NCBI RefSeq assembly: GCF_900215245.1 | Contig: NZ_LT907842.1 | Span: 4,464,001-4,528,000, forward strand | Length of the DNA: 64,000 nucleotides | Source: Pseudomonas fluorescens | GTDB lineage: Bacteria; Pseudomonadota; Gammaproteobacteria; Pseudomonadales; Pseudomonadaceae | Direction: 5' to 3' | In this document: in pieces, positions 56,110 to 64,000 of the stretch | Layout: each line of letters opens with the position of its first letter | How positions within the stretch are numbered: position 1 is the stretch's first letter | Notes under the pieces: model-generated | What the model saw: the letters and a program-made list of their open reading frames with translations, nothing else | What the model was told of the DNA's origin: nothing | Databases searched by the model: none | Program-made: the position numbers and the translations under genes

Positions 56110-56952
56110 ATGCAGACGTTCGATTTCAAACAGCTGGATGTATTCAGCAGCGTTTCACTCAAAGGTAACCCGTTGGCCGTGGTGCTGGGCGCTGATAGCC
56201 TCACCGACCAGCAAATGGCCGACTTCGCTAACTGGACCAACCTCAGCGAAACCACGTTTTTGCTGACGCCGCGTGATCCGCGGGCGGATTATCGGGTGAG
56301 AATCTTTACCACGCTCAACGAGCTGCCGTTCGCCGGGCACCCGACCTTGGGCAGTTGCCATGCCTGGTTGCACGCGGGCGGCGTGCCCAAAGGCGAGGAG
56401 ATCATCCAGGAGTGCGAAATCGGCCTGGTGCGTGTCCGTCGCGAAGGCGATCAACTGGCGTTCATTGCTCCGCCGTTATTGCGTTCCGGCGCGGTGGAAA
56501 CTCCCGTGCTCGAACGCGTGCGCCTGGCGCTGGGGCTGGCGCCCGAGGCCATTGTGCGCAGCCAGTGGGTGGACAATGGTGGGGGCTGGCTGGCGCTGAT
56601 GCTGGCCGATCGCGAACAGGTGCTGGGTTTGCAGCCGGATTACTCGCAACTCCACGGTTTGGCCGTTGGCGTCATCGCGCCCTGTGACCCGGCGCGCGAC
56701 GATGTGGACACGCACTTCGAAGTCCGCGGTTTTATCGCCGGCGACGGCGCCCCGGAAGACCCGGCCACCGGCAGCCTGAACGCCGGCCTTGCCCAATGGT
56801 TGCTGAGTGAAGGCCTGGCGCCAAGCCGTTACGTGGTCAGCCAAGGTACGGCCATGGGACGCGCCGGGCGTATTCGCGTCGAGCATCATGGCGATGAAAT
56901 CTGGATCGGCGGCGAGGTAGCGGTATGCATCGAAGGGCGTGTACAGCTCTAG
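56110..56952 (+). CDS. PhzF family isomerase/epimerase-like protein
   Basis: 280-residue two-domain protein of the PhzF family. The catalytic-Glu region is WTNLSETTFLL. Family blocks LPFAGHPTLGSCHA and EDPATGSLNAGLAQWLL are intact. PhzF itself acts in phenazine synthesis, but lone relatives such as this are common, with unknown substrates; no other phenazine gene is present. Probably co-transcribed with the glutathione transferase. Confidence 0.87.
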   Translation: MQTFDFKQLDVFSSVSLKGNPLAVVLGADSLTDQQMADFANWTNLSETTFLLTPRDPRADYRVRIFTTLNELPFAGHPTLGSCHAWLHAGGVPKGEEIIQECEIGLVRVRREGDQLAFIAPPLLRSGAVETPVLERVRLALGLAPEAIVRSQWVDNGGGWLALMLADREQVLGLQPDYSQLHGLAVGVIAPCDPARDDVDTHFEVRGFIAGDGAPEDPATGSLNAGLAQWLLSEGLAPSRYVVSQGTAMGRAGRIRVEHHGDEIWIGGEVAVCIEGRVQL

Positions 56953-57083
56953 ATCAATGAATTGTTACGGGCCACGCAATACACTGTTGGCCCCTTGGCA
57001 TTTGTGCTGCCGGGGCCTGGAGGCATAAGCTTTGGCCCCAAAGATTTTTGCCTCTACTGTTTTAGCATCCAGTCAGGAAAACC

Positions 57084-58058
57084 ATGACCAGCCAGTTCCC
57101 CCAAGCCCGCCCACGTCGCCTGCGCCGCTCCCCGGAGCTGCGTGGCTTGTTCCAGGAAACCGAATTCACCCTCAACGATCTGGTGTTGCCGATTTTCGTC
57201 GAAGAAGAAATCGACGACTTCGTACCGATCACCAGCATGCCGGGTGTAGTGCGAATCCCCGAGAAGAAACTGGCCGGTGAGATCGAGCGTTTTGCCCGTG
57301 CCGGGATCAAGTCGGTGATGACATTCGGCGTATCCCACCACTTGGACGCGAACGGCAGCGACACCTGGAAAGAACGCGGCCTGGTTTCGCGCATGTCCTC
57401 GATTATCAAGGACGCCGTGCCGGAAATGATCGTCATGTCCGACACGTGCTTCTGCGAATACACCGACCACGGCCACTGCGGCGTGATGCACGGTGCTCAT
57501 GTCGACAACGACGCGACACTGGTCAACCTCGGCAAGCAAGCCGTGGCCGCCGCCCGTGCCGGCGCCGATGTGATCGCCCCTTCGGCAGCGATGGACGGCC
57601 AGGTCCAGGCGATTCGCCGCGCCCTGGACGACGCGGGTTTCACCCATATTCCGATCATGGCCTACTCCACCAAATTCGCCTCGGCCCTCTACGGCCCGTT
57701 CCGTGAAGCGGGTGGCAGCGCCCTCAAGGGCGACCGCAAAAGCTACCAGATGAACCCGATGAACCGCCGCGAAGCCGTGCGCGAATCGCTGCTGGACGAG
57801 CAAGAGGGCGCAGACGCGCTGATGGTCAAGCCCGCCGGTGCCTACCTCGACATCATCCGCGACATCCGCGAAGCCTCACGCTTACCGGTCGCGGCCTATC
57901 AGGTGAGTGGTGAGTACGCGATGATCAAGTTTGGCGCCCAGGCCGGCGCGATTGATGAGGCGCGGGTGGTGCGGGAGACGTTGGGGTCGATCAAGCGTGC
58001 GGGGGCGGATTTGATCTTTACGTATTTTGCGATGGATTTGGCGTTGGCTGGGATCTGA
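57084..58058 (+). CDS. hemB: Delta-aminolevulinic acid dehydratase, zinc type
   Basis: 324-residue porphobilinogen synthase, joining two 5-aminolevulinates in haem synthesis. It carries the three-Cys zinc site ([15 protein letters not shown]; Cys122, 124, 132) and follows E. coli HemB closely ([21 protein letters not shown] with a Schiff-base Lys, [12 protein letters not shown] with the second). The well-known P. aeruginosa HemB is a magnesium type lacking these Cys. This copy is therefore probably a second, zinc-dependent paralogue rather than the main enzyme. No other haem gene is adjacent. Confidence 0.92.
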   Translation: MTSQFPQARPRRLRRSPELRGLFQETEFTLNDLVLPIFVEEEIDDFVPITSMPGVVRIPEKKLAGEIERFARAGIKSVMTFGVSHHLDANGSDTWKERGLVSRMSSIIKDAVPEMIVMSDTCFCEYTDHGHCGVMHGAHVDNDATLVNLGKQAVAAARAGADVIAPSAAMDGQVQAIRRALDDAGFTHIPIMAYSTKFASALYGPFREAGGSALKGDRKSYQMNPMNRREAVRESLLDEQEGADALMVKPAGAYLDIIRDIREASRLPVAAYQVSGEYAMIKFGAQAGAIDEARVVRETLGSIKRAGADLIFTYFAMDLALAGI

Positions 58059-58108
58059 GTCCGGTCTGTGGTCCTGTGGCGGGGAGGACTCGTCACAGGT
58101 GCTCCGTG

Positions 58109-58516
58109 CTACACCGGTACCGATTCAGACCAGCGTTGGCAAAAGTCGTGTTGTTCCTGTATATCGTTGGTGAGATTGTTTTCCTCTAACGCCAAGATAT
58201 GCACAAGTTCAGTGTTTGCCTGTCCCATTGTCAATTCATAAGCGATAAGTCCATTTGACATATGTGAAGACATGCCTGATGTGTGTGCGTTAATCTTTGC
58301 GCCTTTGCATAAAAACTTTATATCTTTTAAGTCTGCCCTCAATAAACCGAAGCAATCATACAGATCCAGTGCTGTGTAGCTTTTTCGTGTTTCATCGTTT
58401 AGCAGTAGGTGAAGTGTCGGCTTGCCTCCTTCATATTCGATTACTGCATTTTCACATATACCGTTTTTGATGATGAAGATGTTTTTTCTGGAAGTTGACT
58501 TAGCTGAATTTTTCAT
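58109..58516 (-). CDS. Second candidate immunity protein of the Rhs toxin
   Basis: 135-residue protein paralogous to the one before it: both carry FLCKGAKIN, S-M-S-MS-GLIAYE-T-G and EENNLTN. The ATG at 58516 has GGAGG 3 nt upstream and overlaps the first gene by 17 bases. AT-rich codon use sets the pair apart from the chromosome. It may protect against a related toxin allele rather than the present one. Function inferred from position and duplication only. Confidence 0.7.
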   Translation of the reverse strand: MKNSAKSTSRKNIFIIKNGICENAVIEYEGGKPTLHLLLNDETRKSYTALDLYDCFGLLRADLKDIKFLCKGAKINAHTSGMSSHMSNGLIAYELTMGQANTELVHILALEENNLTNDIQEQHDFCQRWSESVPV

Positions 58517-58913
58517 AGTCCTCCGCACCTAATGATTTTAGCCAGTTTTTGAAGAAATCCACCTGTTCTTGTGGGTTGTTTGTTAGGTTATTTTCTTCAT
58601 AATCAAATAGATGAACGATGTCGTCTCGTGATGCTTGTTTACCTAGTGTCATTTCATATGCAATAAGACCGGCACTCATTTGAGATGCCATCCTTGAGGG
58701 CATGACGTTTATTTTTGCGCCCTTACAAAGGAATACTATATGCGGGAAATCCGCTCTAACTTTTGCTAAACAAGTATAGATGTCCTTTCCCCTGTAGGTT
58801 TTCTTGAAGTTGTCAGCTTCGGAAAATGTCATCGAAAGTTTTTCGAGATCATATCTTACGGTGACTTCCGAACTTTTGTTGTCGATAATTACCTTTATTA
58901 TTTGCGTATTCAT
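58500..58913 (-). CDS. First candidate immunity protein of the Rhs toxin
   Basis: 137-residue protein of no family I recognise. It starts one base after the Rhs stop codon (TAG-T-ATG), the usual place for a cognate immunity gene. The predicted fold is alpha/beta with an N-terminal strand pair (IIKVIIDNKSSEVTVRYDLEKL) and a central FLCKGAKINV. There is no signal peptide, so it acts in the cytoplasm, as expected against an ADP-ribosyltransferase. Lower GC than its surroundings points to horizontal exchange together with the toxin tip. Confidence 0.75.
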   Translation of the reverse strand: MNTQIIKVIIDNKSSEVTVRYDLEKLSMTFSEADNFKKTYRGKDIYTCLAKVRADFPHIVFLCKGAKINVMPSRMASQMSAGLIAYEMTLGKQASRDDIVHLFDYEENNLTNNPQEQVDFFKNWLKSLGAEDYEKFS

Positions 58914-58914
58914 A

Positions 58915-61596
58915 CTATTTCCTATTCGGATTTGGGATTGAGTATCCTACATAGCTTCCATCGCGCTTTACAGGTGTCATGCCCAAAATATCCTCTGGGT
59001 GTATTCTGTGATGGACTGCGAATTCTTTCTCGTTAGAGAATGGCGTCATTTTACCGAGTTCTAAGTTTACGTCATGACCAGGTATGCTTTTTATCACGTA
59101 TAAATAACCTTTTCTTGTGCCGTATCCGGTTGCAAAATCTATAGCGGTGAGCCTTGAGGGAGAGGTGCTTATAAAGTTACTTGGTGGGTCGTTGCTGTTT
59201 AGGGCGTGCAGATAAAGGTCATTGCTTTCTCCCTTACTCTTAAAGCCAGTTTTAAAGGCTTCTTCTGGATGTTTTCTATCCCCTCGAAATAAATACTCCT
59301 CTTCATCGCTCGTTTTCGGTGGTTCGGGTTCGCTTTTGTAAGCTTTTGCTTTTGCCGAAGGCTCATCAACTGTGTCTGCGGGCTTACACCCGTCTCCACC
59401 AGGGCATGTGTTTAAGCCTAGCGGATCTACCCACCCCGTTGGGTTCGGTACGTACTGGTATGCGTTGATCCCACCCGCCAGCTTCACCGGGTCAGGCGTC
59501 AGGTAACGACCACTGTCCGGATTGTAGTAGCGGTGGCGGTTGTAGTGCAGCGCGCTTTCCGGGTCGAAGTATTGGCCTTGGAAGCGCAGCGGATTGTCGA
59601 TTTTGTTGACATCGAGGCGGGCAATCTTGCCGTAGGCGCGGTAGTGCGCCGACCAGACGATCTCGCCGTCGGGGGCGGTGAGTTCCTGTGGGGTGCCGAG
59701 GTGGTCGAGTTGGTAGTGGAAGGGCTGGGTGTCTGTTGGACCAAAGCCTTCCAGCAGTGCCAGAGGCCTAAAACTGTCAGGCTCGTAGATGTAACTGCGA
59801 TGACGATCCGCGTGATGCTCGGCAACCAGCTTGTCGCCTTGCCAGAAAAACTCTGTGGTGATGTCGTCGACGGTTTTGCTGATCCGCCGCCCAAACGGGT
59901 CATAGCGATAGCTGGCCGTTTGCCCATTGGGCTGGGTGATGCCTATCAACCGATGCTGGCAGTCGTAGCGGTATTCGGTGACAAGTTGGTGACCCTTACC
60001 GCGCCTTTGGCGGATCAGGTTGCCAAAGGCGTCATAGTCGTAATGATGATCGCCCTGGATCATCAGGCGGTTGCCGGCAACGATGTCCGGGCCGGGTCGA
60101 TCCTGCATCAGCAGGTTGCCCGCCGGGTCGTGGCCGAAGCGTTCTTGCCCGTCTTGTGAGTGATCGGCCCGAGTCAGGCGGGCGAGGGGATCGTAGTGGT
60201 AGTCGTGTTGGCCTTTACGGGTGTCGAGCAGGCGGGTGAGGTTGCCGGTGTTGTCGTAGTCGTATTGGCGCTGGTAGAGGGTGTGTTGCTGTTGGCTGAC
60301 GGCGTGGGCGTGCAGGCGGTTTTGTTCGTCGTAGTGGTAGTGGCTGAGGAGCTGGCCTTGTTGGCGCTGGTGTTCGCGACCGGCTTTGAACAGGTGAGAA
60401 GTGAGTGTCTCACCATTCAGTTCGACGCTGGCAAGGTGGCCGCCTTTGTCGTGGTTGAAGGTCAGGCGGTTGTTGTCGGGCAGACGGAGGTTTTGCAGCT
60501 GGCCGCAGGCGTCGTAGCCATAGCGCAAGGTGCCCCAGCCCTGGTGTTCGGCGGTGAGGCGGTTTTGTGGGTCGTATTCGTAGGCCAGCGCCCAGTGGCC
60601 GTCGTCAACGCTGAGGAGGTTGCCCTGGCGGTCGTAGGCATAATCAACAAGGTTGCCGTCGGGCAGGGTTTTTCGTACGAGGCGGCCGGCGTGGTCTCGC
60701 TCGTAGCGGGTGATTAGCTGACTGCCGTCATCGCCATATTCGGTCTTTTCCGCCAGGTTACCGTTGAGGTCGTAAACGTAGGCGGTGCGCTGGCCATCAA
60801 AACCGATTTCCTGCTGGATCAGGCCACTGGGGTGGTAAGCGAGCTGATAGGTTTCGCCGACTTCGTTTTCGATGGCGGTCAGCAGCAACCGTACGTTGTC
60901 GTAGCGGTAGTTGACCTGGCTGCCGTCGGCATTGATGCGGCGGCTGATCAGGTGCAGGCCGTCGGCGTATTCGTAGCGGGTGACGTGGCCCCGTTCATCG
61001 CGTTCGGCGGTGATTTTTCCGTAGGGGTTGTAGCTGTATTCCCGCGTAGCTCCATCGTGCCGGGTCAGTTTCAGCAGACGCCCGGCGGCGTCCCATTGAT
61101 ACTGGGTTAGCGCTCCATGCTCTTCCTCGCGTGTAATCTGCCTACCAAGATCGTCATAGCGATAGCGCTTGATAGCGCCATTCGGCAGTTGCTCCTCAAG
61201 CAACTGACCACGTTCATTCCAGACCAGTCGGTGACAGCTGTTATCCGGATACCAAATCCCGCTCAGTTGCCCGTATTTGTCGTAGCTGCAGTCCGTGACA
61301 TTCCCGTCGGGATCGGTCTTACGAATGACGTCGCCCTGGTCGTTGCGCTCATACCTCCAGACCGCCTCACCACGCCGTACAACCCGTACGAACCCGTTAT
61401 CGTGCTCGTAGGAAGTCGGTTCATCCTCCCCAGGAAACAACGCCACCAACCGTCCGGCGTCGTCGTACTGATACGCCGTCACCGCGCCCAACGGGTCCTG
61501 CTCGACCGTCAGTCGGCCCTTGTCATCGTAGGATTTGAAATGCTCGGCGCCGTCGGGATCAATGCGCTGCACCAGCCGCGCGCGCTGGTCATGCAC
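58915..61596 (-). CDS. rhs: Rhs protein, C-terminal part with ADP-ribosyltransferase-like toxin tip
   Basis: 893 residues of YD-repeat shell (many xxRYDxxGR units), then the Rhs core end and the cleavage-type motif DPLG (724-727). The variable tip (728-893) carries LFRGD (Arg771), FISTS (Ser810-Ser812) and EKE (Glu856, Glu858), with GYLYVIK between. This order is that of R-S-E ADP-ribosyltransferases such as cholera toxin, whose own blocks are LYRAD, YVSTS and DEQE. The tip is AT-rich compared with the shell. The reading frame is continuous with the upstream half except for one TGA (61648-61650); the GTG at 61596 is merely the first possible restart. Confidence 0.8.
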   Translation of the reverse strand: MHDQRARLVQRIDPDGAEHFKSYDDKGRLTVEQDPLGAVTAYQYDDAGRLVALFPGEDEPTSYEHDNGFVRVVRRGEAVWRYERNDQGDVIRKTDPDGNVTDCSYDKYGQLSGIWYPDNSCHRLVWNERGQLLEEQLPNGAIKRYRYDDLGRQITREEEHGALTQYQWDAAGRLLKLTRHDGATREYSYNPYGKITAERDERGHVTRYEYADGLHLISRRINADGSQVNYRYDNVRLLLTAIENEVGETYQLAYHPSGLIQQEIGFDGQRTAYVYDLNGNLAEKTEYGDDGSQLITRYERDHAGRLVRKTLPDGNLVDYAYDRQGNLLSVDDGHWALAYEYDPQNRLTAEHQGWGTLRYGYDACGQLQNLRLPDNNRLTFNHDKGGHLASVELNGETLTSHLFKAGREHQRQQGQLLSHYHYDEQNRLHAHAVSQQQHTLYQRQYDYDNTGNLTRLLDTRKGQHDYHYDPLARLTRADHSQDGQERFGHDPAGNLLMQDRPGPDIVAGNRLMIQGDHHYDYDAFGNLIRQRRGKGHQLVTEYRYDCQHRLIGITQPNGQTASYRYDPFGRRISKTVDDITTEFFWQGDKLVAEHHADRHRSYIYEPDSFRPLALLEGFGPTDTQPFHYQLDHLGTPQELTAPDGEIVWSAHYRAYGKIARLDVNKIDNPLRFQGQYFDPESALHYNRHRYYNPDSGRYLTPDPVKLAGGINAYQYVPNPTGWVDPLGLNTCPGGDGCKPADTVDEPSAKAKAYKSEPEPPKTSDEEEYLFRGDRKHPEEAFKTGFKSKGESNDLYLHALNSNDPPSNFISTSPSRLTAIDFATGYGTRKGYLYVIKSIPGHDVNLELGKMTPFSNEKEFAVHHRIHPEDILGMTPVKRDGSYVGYSIPNPNRK

Positions 61597-61650
61597 GTAA
61601 ACTTCGCGACTGCCGTCAGCGTTGTGAACCGTGACCCGGCCGTTGTCATC

Positions 61651-63690
61651 TCACGCATAGCGCGTGTCCATCTGCGAAAAGCTGGCCCAGTGCCGGACAC
61701 AGCGTGCCGCTTTGCCAGCCCGTTCCCACGCCCAGAAGAAGCTCGCCCCGCCGGCGAGCTGCCGCTCCAGAATGACGTGCTGATCGTCGTACCGATAAAC
61801 CTCGCTTTCACCTACGGCGTTGGTCGCTGACACCAGTCGGCCAAGGTCATCGTAGGCGTAGGCAACGACGGTCTGTTCAGTCACCCATTCAAAGGGTTCA
61901 GGCCCTTTGGCGCGATGAACCTGGTAGTCCACGGCCACGATGCGGCCAAACGCATAGCGCAAAAACAGCGAGCGACCCGCACCGTTATCCAGTCGTTCGA
62001 TTCGCCCCAAACGATCTCGAACAACCCGCAGGCGGTTGTCATACGCATCGCTGATGGCTGTGAGTAAACCGTCGCGGAAATGGTAGAAACGTGACGCCTG
62101 AGCCAGCACCAGTTCATCGGGCAAAGCGCCCAAGTAAATCGCGGCTTCGGCCAGGCTGTTGGTAATCACCGGTCGGGCGGCAGAAGGCAAGGGCAGGGCA
62201 GTCGAGCGGTTCTCATGATCCGTCCACACCACCGAATCGCCATCCACCACCAACCGCTGGGCCAGCGCATGACTCCAGCCAAACCCCAGTCCGCAATCCA
62301 CGTCCACCGCACTGGTGCGATACAACCGTGTCCACTCAAACGGCAATATCCCGTCCAGCACACCGTCGGTGAGGGTCAGCAGTTCCTCGCCGGTCACCAT
62401 CGACACCGGGCAACCGTTGGTGGCCGTCTTGTCCGCCGGGGCCGCCGCATCGCCGTTCGGGTTCTTACCCGTAGCCGGCACATCGTCGACAGGTTCCTGG
62501 CGCACCAATGTCGTCTGCTGGGTCTTCTTACGAACCGCCGGCACCGGGTTGGAAACCAACTGCTCCCCCGCCTTCAACGGCGCAACCGGCACCGTCTTGA
62601 TCGGCGTCGCCGCGCTACCAATCAGCAGTGGCTTCACCGCCTCGGCATGCAGCTCCAACCTGGGCATCACCAGCTTGGTCGCCAACAACTCCAGCAGATC
62701 CCGCGCCCGCCCAGACTTGATGTGCCCCAGCACCTGCGTACCCAGGCGTACCGCCACACCCATTCCCGCAGTCGCCCAGATCAGCAGCAGGTTGATCAAC
62801 ACCTCGCCGGTGATTTCCCCCATCAGTTCGTTCATTTCTTGCGGCGGCAGCATTCGCATCCAACTGACCATCGCCGACACATAAATGAACAACAACGGCT
62901 CATCGCTGAGTATCAGCAGGCCGTTGGCAATCGCGTCGTTGCCGAGCTTCAGCAGTTCATCAAGTTCGGTTTGGGAGATGTATTGCAGCAATTTCTCGCT
63001 GTTGGGCTGGATGTCCGCCAGCAAGTCAAACAGTTGCGTGATGTTGTCCCACAGCCCGTAAAGCGCTTTGCCCATGCCACTGAGAAACGCCGCTTCCAGC
63101 ACCCGGCGCCGATCCAGCGGAGTAGCGTTCGTGTAGTCTTTCCACTGCGCTTGGAACGTGCCGTTCCACTCGCTGCGCAGGCGCGCCTCCAACGCCCCGA
63201 TCACCGACTGATAAGACGCGTACAGCGCCTTGACGTGATCTGTGGAAACGTTGGGATAGAAGCTGATTCGGTACGGCTGGTTGCGGTCGCAGTCGGTGAT
63301 TTCGAGAATGCCGCTGGGGCCGATGGTCTTGTGGATTGGCTCGCCCAGCGGCCCGCCGTTGGGATCGACACGTTGCAGCACCACCGGCGTGTTGCCGATC
63401 GGCACAAACCGCGTGCTCTGGAACATGTGCACCAGGGTCAACGTGCCGTTGGCCTGGCAGGTAGCAACAGTGCTGCTGGGAAAAATGGCGCGGTGGATGG
63501 GCGCGACCAGCGCCACCTCGTCGCCGACCTTGAACACCTGCTCGACATCCAGCGCCGAAAAGCTCCAGAAGCTCGCAGCCCAGTCGTCAAAGGTGTTCAG
63601 GCACTCTCTAAAGTCGCGCAAGACGGTTTCAACATCGACCGTCTTGGCATCCATTGGGGTCAGGGCCAGCCTGCCAATGGCCGTGTTCAA
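61651..63690 (-). CDS. rhs: Rhs protein, N-terminal part ended by a premature TGA
   Basis: 679 residues: an N-terminal region without PAAR motif, a possible membrane segment (VLINLLLIWATAGMGVAVRLG, about residues 285-305), a Pro/Thr linker, the DUF6531 start of the shell (NGCPVSMVTGEELLTLTDGVLDG), then the first YD repeats. It stops at TGA after DTRYA. Related Rhs proteins continue with WDDNGRV, so the TGA probably replaces TGG. If read through, the whole protein would be 1591 residues. The first in-frame start is TTG (63690); an ATG at 63654 is an alternative. Neither has a strong ribosome site. Confidence 0.8.
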   Translation of the reverse strand: MNTAIGRLALTPMDAKTVDVETVLRDFRECLNTFDDWAASFWSFSALDVEQVFKVGDEVALVAPIHRAIFPSSTVATCQANGTLTLVHMFQSTRFVPIGNTPVVLQRVDPNGGPLGEPIHKTIGPSGILEITDCDRNQPYRISFYPNVSTDHVKALYASYQSVIGALEARLRSEWNGTFQAQWKDYTNATPLDRRRVLEAAFLSGMGKALYGLWDNITQLFDLLADIQPNSEKLLQYISQTELDELLKLGNDAIANGLLILSDEPLLFIYVSAMVSWMRMLPPQEMNELMGEITGEVLINLLLIWATAGMGVAVRLGTQVLGHIKSGRARDLLELLATKLVMPRLELHAEAVKPLLIGSAATPIKTVPVAPLKAGEQLVSNPVPAVRKKTQQTTLVRQEPVDDVPATGKNPNGDAAAPADKTATNGCPVSMVTGEELLTLTDGVLDGILPFEWTRLYRTSAVDVDCGLGFGWSHALAQRLVVDGDSVVWTDHENRSTALPLPSAARPVITNSLAEAAIYLGALPDELVLAQASRFYHFRDGLLTAISDAYDNRLRVVRDRLGRIERLDNGAGRSLFLRYAFGRIVAVDYQVHRAKGPEPFEWVTEQTVVAYAYDDLGRLVSATNAVGESEVYRYDDQHVILERQLAGGASFFWAWERAGKAARCVRHWASFSQMDTRYA

Positions 63691-63870
63691 GCGACAGCCC
63701 CAAAACCCTGGGCTTTAACAAAGAAAACCATCTGCAATCCCTCGCACTGTGTGATCAGGCGAAGGACTTTGCAGAGGTTTTAAGGAGAGATCTGTAGAGC
63801 TTGTCCGGCTGTTACGTGGGAAGTTTCAGTAGTCCTTGTCGGTGATCCATTGACATGATTCAACGCGTTC

Positions 63871-64000
63871 TCAGCGCTGCGCAAACGCCAGGTTCAACCC
63901 CAGCCCGGCAAAGGCCGTGGCAAAACTGCGTCGCAGCCAGTTCTGCACACGTGGCGACTCGACCACTGCACGACGAAACACATTCGCCAACAGGCCATAC
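63871..64000 (-). CDS. LysE/RhtB family amino-acid exporter (C-terminus only)
   Basis: The last 42 codons of a gene entering from beyond the window. The end YGLLANVFRRAVVESPRVQNWLRRSFATAFAGLGLNLAFAQR-stop has the typical LysE/RhtB finish (a basic loop W-x-RRSFA, a last hydrophobic helix, and a basic C-terminus). Exporters of this family expel amino acids or small metabolites. The 180 bases between it and the Rhs gene hold no gene I can support. Confidence 0.7.
   Translation of the reverse strand, partial: YGLLANVFRRAVVESPRVQNWLRRSFATAFAGLGLNLAFAQR

Noticed and set aside
61648..61650. TGA inside rhs read as selenocysteine, given selD in the same window
   Set aside because: The expected residue is Trp, no SECIS-like hairpin is apparent just downstream, and selD is explained by the overlapping mnmH.
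62215..63783. 522-codon plus-strand frame opposite the Rhs N-terminal half
   Set aside because: Arg/His/Gln-rich composition typical of antisense frames; the minus strand carries clear Rhs domains.
63716..63801. Protein-like plus-strand stretch ending ALCDQAKDFAEVLRRDL-stop just upstream of the Rhs gene
   Set aside because: No start codon or ribosome site that fits, and it merges into antisense Rhs sequence; possibly a remnant but not supportable.
1..64000. tRNA genes, rRNA, CRISPR arrays, prophage or integron structures
   Set aside because: Scanned by eye on both strands; no cloverleaf-type, spaced-repeat or integrase signals found. A covariance-model search would be the decisive check.

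Overview
The window looks like a chromosomal segment of a Pseudomonas of the P. fluorescens group. Support comes from high GC with strong G/C third-position bias, REP/REPIN-type repeats, and gene order shared (from memory) with Pseudomonas genomes: an apparent psl start, isonitrile hydratase InhA, and a BqsRS-TlpQ-CtpM-like neighbourhood. No tRNA, rRNA, CRISPR array, integrase or complete insertion sequence was seen. Most genes are housekeeping or metabolic; accessory character is concentrated in a few islands.

Layout. 1-1.5 kb: start of a psl-like exopolysaccharide operon reading left (pslA, first codons of a probable pslB), with a long non-coding leader behind it. 2.2-4 kb: isonitrile hydratase and a divergent DJ-1/AraC regulator around a perfect palindrome. 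4.1-10.3 kb: alpha/beta hydrolase, GH15 glucosidase plus SDR operon, exported GH3 beta-glucosidase. 10.3-14.3 kb: ECF sigma factor, FecR-type regulator and FecA-type receptor. 14.5-15.9 kb: three unrecognised small genes. 16-18.4 kb: MFS transporter and a DapF-fold protein with Ser at both catalytic Cys positions.

18.7-24.5 kb: orphan type VI secretion module (vgrG, DUF4123 adaptor, lipoprotein, class-3 lipase). 24.6-29 kb: cytosine use (codBA), NUDIX, GNAT, decayed XRE regulator, queD. 29.3-30.5 kb: decayed SGNH-type gene. 30.7-41 kb: patatin, PepSY protein plus two-component system, two chemoreceptors flanking a transporter, tRNA-hydroxylation protein. 41.6-50 kb: transporters, small proteins, shikimate dehydrogenase-like enzyme, yceH behind a 158-bp hairpin element, sstT, nhaR. 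50-58 kb: TerC protein, selD-mnmH selenouridine pair, permease, GST, PhzF-like protein and a Zn-type HemB.

58.1-63.7 kb: a large Rhs polymorphic toxin gene reading left. Its tip looks like an ADP-ribosyltransferase of the cholera-toxin (R-S-E) class. Two paralogous, AT-rich genes follow it tightly and are the obvious immunity candidates. The gene is split by one in-frame TGA where Trp is expected. The window ends inside a LysE/RhtB exporter gene.
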